Positions 41,516 through 52,900 of a stretch of DNA of 64,000 nucleotides are shown here, piece after piece. Made by a program: the position numbers and the translations under genes. The DNA comes from Yamagishiella unicocca (Eukaryota; Chlorophyta; Chlorophyceae; Chlamydomonadales; Volvocaceae), in the NCBI GenBank assembly GCA_003116995.1, contig BDSL01000036.1:62001-126000 (forward strand), given 5' to 3'. The notes under the pieces are model-generated. The model did not search any database, had not been told where the DNA came from, and saw nothing but the letters and a program-made list of their open reading frames with translations. Every line of letters begins with the position of its first letter. The first letter of the stretch is position 1.

Positions 41516-43962
41516 GGGTAGCTGGGTGTGGAACCCAGCTAGGGGGGTCGCGTGGAGTGGCTTTGCGCTCGGGAGCTGGCGGACGGATGTGCGACAGATG
41601 CGGCATCTGGCGCCTTGTGACGGCTGGGTGGGATTGCTTCGTAACGCTCGGTGCCCCGGAGGCAGGGCAGGGAAGCTACACGTCCTGGGCTGCGGTGGCA
41701 AATAGCTCACGAGGAGCGAGGGGATAAGGCCCTTGTTTGGCTGGTTTTATGAAACATCGATTACAGCGCATCGCGTCTTGGAATGCTGCAATGTATAAGT
41801 GGTCGATGCTGAGCCCCGCCGTCGCGCTGCTATCAGGCGGTTGGCGTCGCGGAAGAAGGGATGCGGGCGAGTCTCGAGTGGCTGCTGGGAACCGGACTGC
41901 GGAGGTCCGTGCTTATGGGGCTTTGTTTGGGTGCGCGGTTGTACGGCGTAAGTGACGGTTGAGCCAAGGCATGCAATGCGAGGATGTTTCGCGACCTGCT
42001 GTCGGACTTGCACCGCTGCTCACAACATTATATAGAAACGTGTTACGGTGTTTGCGGTCTCTGATAAGATAGCGCAATCGCCTGTAGCAAGGGCCGCCCA
42101 GCCATTACCTGCGTAAGGGGAGGTGGTATCCTGTTTACACGAGAGTATGTGCAGCAGGTGTTCCGGAATGTTCCAAACCGTCATTGCACGACAGATTCCA
42201 CGGCGTGAGGAAGGGCGCCTGCAGCTGTCCCTTTCCCCTAGGACGTCTCCCTGGAAAGCGCTGGTGTGATGCCTTGCACCATGTGCATGTCCGCTCGTCA
42301 TAGAGAGCAGTTCCCCAGGGACCAAGAACAGAAGGTGTTTTGTGTGTTACAATACTTTAAACTCCAAAACTCAGTCCTACACAATTGACGGTAAGCCTTT
42401 TCGACACCACCAGCACTCGCCTTCTCCCTCACCACCTCTCCAAGCCAAAGATGCATACGCTCCAACCAGGCGTTATGTCACTATGTCAACAACAAGACAC
42501 CTGCGCCACTAATGACAAGGAATGCATACCCGAGCAAAATCGCATCACGCTACACGTACGTTCTCGCCTGGACCGAACCGACCACCAAGGGGTCTTGGGA
42601 GGTCCAATCCTGCACGCACAAACGGCAACCTCCAGCTGGATACCCGCACGCACTAGAAGTCGCGGAGTACATTCCGTTCAGGTCGACCATTCAGGCCAAA
42701 TGAGGCCGGACCCCGCGGACACGCCAAGCAAGCAAGCTAAATAGGCCGCGAATACAACCGACGCCCCGTTATGGGCTGACGGCGCGCTGAGCACTGCGTA
42801 CCGTCTGTATGCCCCAAATTACACTATCCAAACAATTTCGGAGGTCAGAAATGCTCAACTCCACGTCAACGAGGGTGTGAGCCTACAGGATTCGAATTCA
42901 GGAAGGCACGCTCCAGTTCCACAGCGGGGCCCCTCCCAGCCCAAGGGTGGCGAGAACACGGTGTCCTTGCCAGCGCGCAGGGCGACGCAAGCCGAAGTGG
43001 GTACGGCCGGGGTCGGAACCCACGGAGGGTGACAGGATGGTCACCTCAGCCGTATGGTTATTTGCGTCCCTATATTACCATCCCCGAGGCATCTACCGGC
43101 CAACCAAATCGCCGTAAAGATCACAGGTGGTGCGAGCGAGGAGTTTCCGGACCGTATACACGGCAAACCTCCCCGCAGCGCTTCAATAACTTTGTCAAGA
43201 ACGAATTATTGGATAGGCATTGGGAAAGAGTCGTAAGATGAAGAAAAAGGAGGAACACCGCGGGACAGGCCGTGGAACCACACCCGGGGACCTTCAACAG
43301 GACGGAGTACACGTCGAGGCGTTGGCGCCCCTGATTTATTAATTCGCAAGTCTTGAGGCACGCAACTGGCGCGCCATTTCATTGTGTTGACAGGAGACGA
43401 TACGAGTAACCGGCACGACCCGCTCCGATAATTTCGAAGAACAGGAAAGCAGAAGGTAACATGCAGGACCCACGGCTGCGACGCACCCCAAACGGCGACA
43501 TGCCACAGCCTTCGCGCGCTCTGCATTAATACAGCACGCTCATTGACTCTCGCACGCACCGCCCAAAGCCGTATGAAGGGTGGTTTGCATCGCGGGTTGT
43601 CAAAACATAGACCACAGCACCCCAAGGCGCGATGTCAACCTGTCGTAAATAGTACGACCGACGTGAAAGCAAACAGCCAGCAGCGTTGCATTGGCAGCCC
43701 TCCTAGACCGCCCAGCTCCCCACCGCACAGTCAGCAGGACCATGAGCTGCTACCAGACAGTACCTGCTAGCGTACCCGTCTTCACACCTGAACCACTGAC
43801 TGTCGCCGACAAGTTACAAGCGCTGACATGTGCCGCGCAAACTCATTCAATTGAGCTAAGGTCCGCCTTTGTCGCCGTAATGGCACAGCCCGCTTTCCGT
43901 GCTCTCCTGCAGCCGCAACACACAGCCCACAGGGTTTCTCCTACGCCGTGGCCCGTCAGCAC
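41516..43962. other. intergenic region between convergent genes, no gene recognised
   Basis: About 2.4 kb of lower-GC sequence between the small membrane protein and the ABC1 kinase. Short frames such as 42512-42703 and 43029-43241 have no recognisable domain. TTACA (minus-strand TGTAA) at 43814 probably ends the kinase transcript. Confidence 0.45.
43814..43818 (-). promoter_or_regulatory. putative poly(A) signal TGTAA for ABC1-like kinase
   Basis: TGTAA on the minus strand about 145 bases past the kinase stop codon. Confidence 0.4.
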
Positions 43963-46900
43963 CTACACACCCTTCGCCTGCTGGTTTGACGACGACGTGG
44001 ACAGGTCCTCGGCAAGCCGGAGGGCCATACGACGAACCAGCTGGCGGATAAACAGCTCCAGCGTAGAGCGCATGCCGGGCAGCAGCTCCGGAACCATGGG
44101 CATCAGCTCCCCCGCGGCCCTGATGGCGCGACCGCTCGTGGCGGCAACGTCCGGCAGGCGGGCGATAGACGGCTGCAGCAGGTCCAGGAGCGTCCGGACC
44201 ATAGCCAGAGCCTGCGGGTGGGCAGATTACAGAACAGGGCGCGTGCGCGAGAGTCAGAAGCTAGCAAACAGAGCCCTGTGCTAGCCAACAGTTTGAATAG
44301 TGACCTCCTCAAGACACGTGCAAGCAAATGTAGTTTCCTGCTGGTTAAATGAAACCCCGGGAATGCAATTCCTTTGCCAGGATGAATGTGCTGTTACAAA
44401 TATATACAAATAAGAACTTCATGCGAGGACCAGGGTCTCAAAGCTCACCTGGCGATCCTCCGCCGTGAGCGTGACGGTGGGCGCCATTGCCGACAGCACC
44501 TCCAAGGGCAGCGGCAGCGGCATCAGCATGGAGCGCAGCGGCCCCAGAGCCTCCACCGACCGCAAGGCCGACACCGCGCCAGCAGAGCTCAGCACAAGCC
44601 GCAGCGCTTCTCCCATCGCCTCGCGGCTCATAGCGTCCACGGCCGCCACCATCTCCTCCACGATGAGCTCCTGCGCGTAGCTGCCGTCCTTGGCGAACAC
44701 CACCTTGAGCACCTCCCGCGTCGCCTCGTTGACAACAGGGCCATCGTTCCCACTGCCGAGCTGGCCCTTAATCCGTTCAGCGTAAGCACGCTCCGCGGCC
44801 TCGCCGAATGTGGGACCAGCAGCCTGCGCCGTGGCCGAGTTGGTCGTGAAGGAGCCGAAGGCGGAGACAATACGGGACAGCCGCTCGATGTCGATGCGGT
44901 TCTTCTTTCCGTACAGTAGCTGCCGCAGGGCCTTGCGCATCCGCGGGTTGTTGTCGGTCAGCAGGCGACGCGACAGGTAGGGCAGGCACTCCTGCACGAT
45001 GGCGTAGTTCTCGTCCGTCTTGAGCGCGATGCCCTCGATGACGCAGAAGGCGCGCAGCACCAGCCCGAAGTAGGGCGGGATGCACATCTTGTAGTCCATG
45101 GCGACGCCCTGCAACTTGCCGGACATCAGCCCGATGTTGAAGCCGCGCAGACCTCCGCCGCGCACGATCTGGCCCATCACCTGCTCCAGCACGGGTGCGA
45201 TGAGCAGCTCGGCGTCATCCGGCATGCCCTCGGGCATGAACCTGCAGCGCAGAAGCGATGGCGTCAGAGAGGAAACATGAGCAGACACCGACGGAAGAGC
45301 TGCGGGGAGCGCACGATGGTGCGTGGTTTTCGCAACTGCGCCCGCTCAAGGCATGCATGGTACAGCCGCTCGATTTCATCGCTTACCCCAACGTGAACAA
45401 GTCCTTGGAGACACCCTTCCAGTCCTCCATGGTCAGATGCGCGATGAACTCAATCAGCGCGATGCGCTGGTCCTCGGTCACCTCAGTCATCAGACCGAAG
45501 TCAAGAATCACAATCCTACCGTCCGCGGTCCGCAGGAGGTTGCCGGGGTGCTGCAAGGACATCCCAGAATAAGCTGTTAGGACGCTTATCCGCCGTGCGG
45601 CTCGCAACAATCATCGGTCGAGGTGGGAGGGCGGGTACACACGGGCCAGCTGTCAATCGCTTCATCTTACCGGGTCGGCGTGCAGCAGACCCGTCTCCAG
45701 CAGCTGGATGAGGTAGCAGTTCAGCAGAGTCGAGCACAGCGCGCGCACATCCTCGGCCTTGGAGTGGTTGAGCTGCGCAAGTCATGCATGTCCATATGTT
45801 CAGGTTAGCCCAGGTCGCCAGGACAAGAACAGACAAAGAATCATTGATGGACGCGAATAGGAAACAGACAATTGAAAGCAGTGCCTCTCGGACATCTCCG
45901 TGACGCACTTCCTGAATGTCCCCGTGCCGTGCACCAGGGATGTGTGTAGGAAAGCAAAAGGCCACGCCGCCTCCCAGCGCCGCTATGCTCACCTTCTCGC
46001 CCTCAACCCACTCCGTGACAATGACCTTCCGGGACGTGAACTCGGGGTACACGCTGGCGACGCTGATGCCCTGCAACGACGCCATCTGCTTCTTAAAAGC
46101 CATGGTGTTGTATGCCTCCAGCTGGTAGTCCATCTCCTCGAAGAAGCGAGTCGCCCAATCGTCCAGGACAACCGCCCACTGGTCCGACATCTGCACAGGC
46201 ACCAATTATCCAATTTCAACAAGCTTCTAAATAAGTACAACGCTACAAGTCCGGCTATCGGCGCAGCCTCGTATATTCATGCTCTGGCGAGCGCGCATCC
46301 TATAACTGACGAGTACGGTAGTACAACTCGACGTCCCTGACAGGGAGTTCCAAGAAACCGGTTTTGCTCTCACCCCCGGCAACGTGGAGACCAGGATGGC
46401 GGCGCGCCTCATGATGTAGATGTCCAGCGCCACAGTCTCCAGGACCGCTGGTCGCTGCACTTTGACCGCCACCTCCACGCCACCATGTTCCTGGCGCAAT
46501 TTGCCGCGGTACACCTATGAAATACACACGGGATCAGGGGAGAAGAGTGAAACACGTAGCCACGTCGTTGTTAGCTCTTGGCGTTTGAACTTATAGGAGG
46601 ATATTTTTATATAATACAGTCACGGCATGGCATTGTGCTCCCCACGCGCGAACGTGGCGGCTAGGCGCGTATGTGCAACACACCTGGCCTAGACTGGCTG
46701 CTGCCAGCGGCAGCAGCCAGTCTAGCACCTCGCGAGCCTCAATACCAGTCCAGCACTCCAGCACCTCGCGAGCCTCAATAGTGCTGAAGGTGCGAACGTT
46801 GTCCTGCACGTGAGCAAAGTGGAGCAATGACACCATCAGGATAAAAGTAGGCGCGCAAAGACAAGTTGAACGTGTTCCTCCAACATGCACGTTTCGCTAC

Positions 46901-49546
46901 CTACGCGGCTTCAAGGCGTCGCTGCATTATGATATGGTCCATACCGTACCTGGAGCCGCTTGAACTCCTCCAAATAGGGAGGCGGAACCAGGTCCACGCG
47001 TGTGGACAGCTGCTGGGCGATCTGCAGTCCGCAGACAAGAAGCGGACGAGGAGTAAGTCAGCCAGGGTATATGCCAGCGGCGCCTTGGAACCCTGGAAGC
47101 GTACCAACCCTGGCGCGATATTGCCATCAGCACCGGCGCCTATTCAGGCCGCCGCATGAACCAAAAGGAGACGCACAATTCGCAGACACTGGTGCCAACA
47201 CTGCTCAATTGGTGCGGCATTGGTGACGGCGCCCCTCCGGATATGTCCCAAGACAACGATGTGCCGTGCCGTCCACGCTCGCCCACCTTAATGTAAGCCG
47301 GACCCAGCTCCTCAATGATTTGACCAGCCTCGCTGGCCCTGGTGGGCATGTTGGACTCAAAGGCACCTGTCCGCCAGTCCCAGAAGACGTTCACCACAAA
47401 GCCGCCCATCGCGGAAAAGGCCTACAGGTCGCGACGAATGCAATGGGTAAGACTTGGTGCATCTTTAGCAATACGTTCCTTACGTCCGTTTAAAATTGCT
47501 GGACATTTCGGCTGAGCGATTGATAGGGCCGGGACAGGGGACAAGGAGCGTGACCCCCGGAGCTGCGCGCTCTTACCTGGGCATTGCGCTTGAGGACCAT
47601 CAGCGGCCGCTGCGCAAAGTGCGCATCCAGCCGTTTTGGGTCGTACCTCAAGGGGATACCACCGGAAGACGTATCAGATACGGTCACGTCTATTTCCACC
47701 GTTGAGCCCCTCGGCGGTGAGGACGGGATCCCAAAGGCGGAACCCGGAGCAGCAGCAGCACCCGTGCTGGCCACAGGAGTCGCCTGGATGCCCCGTGGGA
47801 TCGAGGCCACCAGCAGCGCCAGCGCCACCATTGCCATCTGCGCTGCGCCATTGTTGGCCATTGGCCCCGGAGCGGCCTGCGCAGAATTGGCCGTGCTGGT
47901 CGAGGAAAATATACGCGCAAAAAGGGGCGCACGGCAACACCCTTTCCCCCCATAAACGGTTGCGGGCAGACAATGCAGGGGTAGCATGCGCATAAACGGT
48001 GCAACCCATGTAGAGACGCCTCACCATCAAGGCCTCCTGCATGGCCACCTGTGCTGCTACCATCGAGTCGATCGTGGAAGTGGCGCCCGAGTCGCTCATG
48101 CGCAGGGTTGTGACAAGCTGCTGCACGCCAAGCACAAGCGCGTTGGTCCAACCCCATGCCATGTCTCCAACCTGTACGGAAATCAGTCCGGTGCATTAGC
48201 AAACAGCAACGCCCTCGCGATGCACCCTGGAACGCGAGGTCGTTCACATGTTCGCTGCATTCTGCCCACCTGCGCATCCACGACCCCCTGGATGGCGGCG
48301 AGGACGTCGTCCATTGTGCCGCGCATGATGCCGTACGACTCGGGGTCAATCGTGGCGACGGTGGCAAGCCGCTCGCTTGCGAACGTGGCCAAAGCTAGCA
48401 TGGAGGCATGCGTTGCATCAACGGCCATCACCGACGCAGCATCTGCAGCTAGCGCCATGTGCTGGGTGGTCCCGACGTCGGCCAGCACTGCTCGCAATGA
48501 CAGTCGGGGTTACAAACATTCCACAAAAAACCCGTTCAAGGTACAAATTGAAGATACATCAATCCTATGGGGCTCACTTACACATAACGCTTTGGAGCAC
48601 TGAGCAAGCATCAGCGACCTAAATGCCAGACATTTATGCTCCTGATTTATGTTTTCGGTTCCAACACCCTTGCATCTTTGGGAATAAAATCATTCGTGCG
48701 TACAGCCGCGGACTGACCTGGAGTAGCCGAAACGACATCGGCCAAGGCAGAGTGTGACGACCAGTTTGCTACGTGCTGCATCGTCTCAACCTGGAAGAAG
48801 AGGTATGCATCAAATGCGTGTTCCAGTTATTAACCCAGCAGCAACCAAACAGTTTCCAGAAAAGAATGTCGCCACCGTCGGCTGCACCGCAACGAGGAAA
48901 CACAGCGGCATCCTACGCACCCACTTACATCAGAAAGGGAAACAGAGGCGAGACTTGCATGCGTGTGGTGAGCTCCGTGGAAAAGGGAGCTGGAGCCTGT
49001 GGGAGTTACGAGTTGAGACGTGGAGGCCCACCGCATAACTTTTCATGTGTAACCTTGAAGCTATGCAAGGACGCAGGACGGTTAAGAGACAAATGAACTC
49101 GCTTTAACTAGTGAACACGGGACGATAACGCAACAGAAAAAGGATGGCCATCAGCAACATGTCTGGGAACCCACCTTCAAGCGCATGGTTAAGATGCGTG
49201 AGAAGGTGGGACACGTCAGCTCCAGAAGCGTACAGAGACCGGACAATGAGCTCGCTGGCCACAGTCGTGGTTGCGACATCAAGCTGTGTTGCGGCTTCCC
49301 CCAATGCTGGCAGAGCCCGAACGACGCCGCAGTGCCGGAAGCGCAGGGCTGGCAATAATCGCCTGTATAGAATCATGCAGAGAACGACGATTAATTCTCA
49401 GCGTAACGCGTTAAGGAGCCCACCTTTGGAAATTGCGAGCATGCGAGAGTTCGCCCCCACCGTTCGGCCGACAAGCGACAGGAGGAGGTCACTTGCTGCC
49501 TGGGCCCGAGCCCTAAGACGCTCCGCGTCATTGTGTGAGTAATTGG
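43963..49546 (-). CDS. ABC1/COQ8-like (UbiB family) atypical kinase, 5' end unresolved
   Basis: Exons in gene order: ~49546-49424 (start uncertain), 49348-49175, 48996-48929, 48790-48718, 48490-48270, 48171-48025, 47876-47577, 47421-47287, 47021-46950, 46803-46684, 46514-46374, 46190-45993, 45772-45671, 45550-45387, 45241-44449, 44211-43963; phases agree throughout, over 985 residues. UbiB motifs: GQIIEELGPAYIK then IAQQLSTRVDLVPPPYLEEF; Ala-rich loop AAASLGQVYRG; VEVAVKVQRP (ATP lysine); FFEEMDYQLEAYN; catalytic loop LLHADPHPGNLLR; LDFGLM (metal site); then a long helical C-terminus. The KxGQ motif reads KIAQ. Upstream are about 230 helical, Ala/Leu/Val-rich residues. Plant and algal members act in plastoglobules or mitochondria on prenyl-lipid metabolism; a plastid role is likely but inferred. 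Confidence 0.93.
46689..46725. repeat. perfect inverted repeat (17-bp arms, 3-bp loop) inside kinase exon
   Basis: CTAGACTGGCTGCTGCC, loop AGC, then the exact reverse complement. It lies within the exon encoding the Ala-rich loop. Directly beside it the coding sequence holds two copies of an IEAREVL(E/D) segment spaced 36 bases apart. Confidence 0.9.
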
Positions 49547-49994
49547 CAGGCAATTGGGTACGCAATTAAACGACCAACAAGATGGGCATCACCAGCCCTG
49601 CGTTGGCGTCTGCGTCACAAGACGTCTGTATCACAATTGAGGCTCAAAACGTGTATATTTTGGTGTAAGAAACTCTGCGGAGCTTGAGCAAATAGACATA
49701 AAAGAAGTACCACGCCGTACTGGGGTTCGAATTGGGCATGACAGACAGTCTTTGTTCCTCCCAAGCCAAAGCAATAAGCTTTTGCTCATAGCCATGTACA
49801 TCATAAACCAGTGCTAGCTTATTGTACCGCGATGGTAACGGAGAGGTTTGGCGCAGACACCTGAACTCAAGAATGGGTTACCTTCCAGCTTAGCACTGTG
49901 TTGACACCGTTGTGACCATACCAACTTCCTTACCAATATCAATAGTTAGGCTCTAGCCGCTGGCCGGCGTTCCAGCTGGTCCTTTGCCTGCGCC
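49547..49994. promoter_or_regulatory. divergent region ABC1-like kinase / FtsZ-like gene
   Basis: Low-GC spacer between two head-to-head plastid-type genes. The missing 5' exon (targeting peptide) of the kinase should lie in or near it. An in-frame TAA precedes the first recognised kinase exon, so that exon cannot itself extend far upstream. Confidence 0.45.
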
Positions 49995-52900
49995 ATGCTG
50001 GCTCCGACCAGGGCTCACACCGCGGCCGGCGGGAACAATTTGCCACACGCAGCGCGCCAACTCGTAATGCAATGCACAGCTATCGGGTTTGGATTGCGAT
50101 CGGGAGCATCCTTAGGCTTTGTCGCGACACCGCGGCAGCACTTGGTGGGTTGCTACGAGCAAGTCACCGCCATGCGTACCTGAGTGGCAATCGACATCGA
50201 GGATAAGGAACTTACCCTGAACCATCACAGGGAGCCAAACGTCGCACGATGTCATGCCAATACCGTCAAGGTGACGAGGTTCAGGCGCCGGTGCAACCTG
50301 CAAACAACCCTGTCAAGCCTGCCACAACTGTGACTGCCGCTGCACAGCGTCCGACCGTAAGTCGTTTGGGCTATTGTGCTGGGTTTGGGGACCTTGGCCT
50401 GCCTTGTCTCCACATTTCGGCGGGGCCTTTCTGCAGGCGGCTGTGTCACCGACAAACAACCATGCCAAGCCTGTGACAGCAGTGGCTCCCGCTGCACAGC
50501 CTGCGACAGTAAGACGTTTGGGCTAGCACAATAGGGCTGGGGAACTTCGCCTGTTTTGCCTACAAAAATCATCGGGTTCTCGCTGCAGGTGCCTGTATCA
50601 ACGGCAAAGAACCCTATCAAACCTGCGACAACAGCGGCTGCCGCTGCACAGCCTCCAACCGTAAGACTTGTCGGCTATCACTACAGGGTTTGTGACTTGG
50701 TTTGCTTCGTCTCCACATTTCGGCGGGGTTCTTCTGCAGGCGGCTGTCTCGCCGGCAAACAATCCTATAAAGCCTGTTCCAACTGTGGCTGCAGCTGCAC
50801 AGCCTGCGACCGTAAGGCGTTTGAGCTTCTATGGGTGGGGGCTTTGCTTGTTTCGTAACTAAACCTCGGCAGGGGGCTTCTGCCGGCGCAGGCACGTGCG
50901 CAGCTCAAGGTCATTGGCCTGGGACTACGGGGCATCAGTGCGGTGAACCGGCTCATAGGTGGGGGACTTCAACAAATTATACAATTCTAGCATGCGGCGT
51001 TTGCATGGGCGTACCTGTAGACGACATACTCCCTGCAGGATCTGGGAGCTTGCCCGAGGCCGAGTTTTGGGCGCTGGACTCCGATAAGCGGGTACGGCAA
51101 GCCCGTGATTCAGTCAGTTCGTAATGCGTGTTGCTGATCACGCCTTGCGTCGTCACAACGCTATTTCAGGTGTTATCCAATGCGGATGCTAGCACGCGCG
51201 TGTTGGAGGTCGGACCCGGGGACGATGCCAGTCTTGGACAGGCAGACTTGATGGCGCTCTCCGGTGGCGTGTCGAACCCCGCAGCGCCTGAGGCTGCGGA
51301 CGGTCATGCGGGTGCTGTATTCGTTCTCGGTTCCGCCTTTGGCAGCCCCGGCGGTGCGCCCATGGTAGGCACACCGTGGAATGGGTTGTGGAAATTAGCA
51401 AACGGCATAACAAACAGCAGTGAAGCTGGGATGAAACTAACTTTCCTTGTTACCGTGAAGCTGATCTGTTGCAAGTGCATGGCCGCGCGTGCATGAACTA
51501 TATTCATGTCCACCATCTCCTTGCAGCTGCTGCAGCTCGTCCGGCACTTGCGCCGTCAGGGCTACTTCGTTGCTGCGGCGCTGACACGGCCATTTGAATT
51601 TGAGGGCGCGCGGCGGCTCGAGGCAGCGGACACGCTCATAAGCACGATGGAGGAGGTGGCGCATTTGGTGGTGAGCAGGGCTGCACGAAGCGGTCGTGGG
51701 GTTCGCCACGATGCTCGGAAGTGTGCTTCGGATGCCATTGTTGTGTAAAGCTTAGCCATGACGAAACGGGTGAGGGCGTTCAGTGGCGCTTACGGGTCAC
51801 ACCCAGCTAAGCATTAAGGTTCCAGCAGAAGGCGATTCGAAATCACTGTCCTGTCTTCGCTATTGTTGTCTGCAGGTTGTAATCGCGCAGGGCGTGCTCA
51901 CCCGAGCCAGCGCGGAGCTGACTATGGGCCAGGCGCAGGCCATTGCCGACAACACGCTGGTGTACACGGTGCAGTCTACGCTGTGGGCTCTCAGGTATGT
52001 GCTGTCTTGTGCTGCATTAGGATGGGCAGCAGGCGCACGCGCCCACACAACCACATACCAACGCCGACAGGGCCATTGCCAACTACCTGCACTATCCGCA
52101 GGGCGCCAGAGGTCCTGAAGGTATCTCACGGCGCCTTCCTGTGGCATGGCCGCGACTTGCGGAATATCCGGCGGCCGCTGTTTCCGCCCATGATGAACCT
52201 GCTGTCGTGCCCGGGTGGGTCTAGACGATGGGATGGCGGGCCGAACCCTTGCATTTGCAGCGTGTGCTTATTATTGCACATTTATGTCCTTGGTTCTTGG
52301 AGTACCGACGGGGCGAAGGGTGAGCCAAGCTGAACCATCGCTTCACCTATCGACATTAGGTTGCATGGGGTTCTCCACGAAACATAAGGCTCTAAGGTGG
52401 ATCCCATGCCCATTGTCCTGTACAACAAACTGTGCCCGTTGGGTCAATAGGACGGTCGGTCCCTGAATATCTGGGCTTTGCTGGTATGCAGGCCACGCAA
52501 CGCTTGGCCGTGGTCAGGCCGCTCTTCCGCTGCCATTGCTGCAGCAGGCGGGGCTAGCCAGCGCGTTGAGCACGCTGGCAGAGGATGCGGTCAAGGTAGG
52601 CCATGGGGACGGTGGCGTGGAAACCGTTGACACGAAAAAGACAGGATAGTGGGCGCATGCTCGTTGGGGCAAGGCACACCTGGTGATTATCATGTGGGCA
52701 AGAGGGGACGAAGTGGAGAAGAGTGATGTATAAGCTGGTGGCAAGCGACCGTTGGGCGTGTCGCTTCCAGCGTGGAGACTGCCCGGCAAGGCGTGATGCC
52801 ATTTCGCACGCTTGATGCCCCAGGCGGCCTCGGAATCGCCCTTCCTGGACAACAAACTGGAGAGCGCCACAGGCGTGCTGTGTGTGCTCCGTGTCCCGCC

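Noticed and set aside
42870..43020. Possible tRNA (GGATTCGAATTC resembles a T-arm)
   Set aside because: No matching acceptor, D or anticodon stems could be drawn around it; the similar GGGGTTCGAATTGG at about 49718 fails for the same reason.
42385..43241. Possible retroelement fragment
   Set aside because: Short frames in lower-GC DNA without reverse transcriptase, integrase, LTR or target-site duplication signals.
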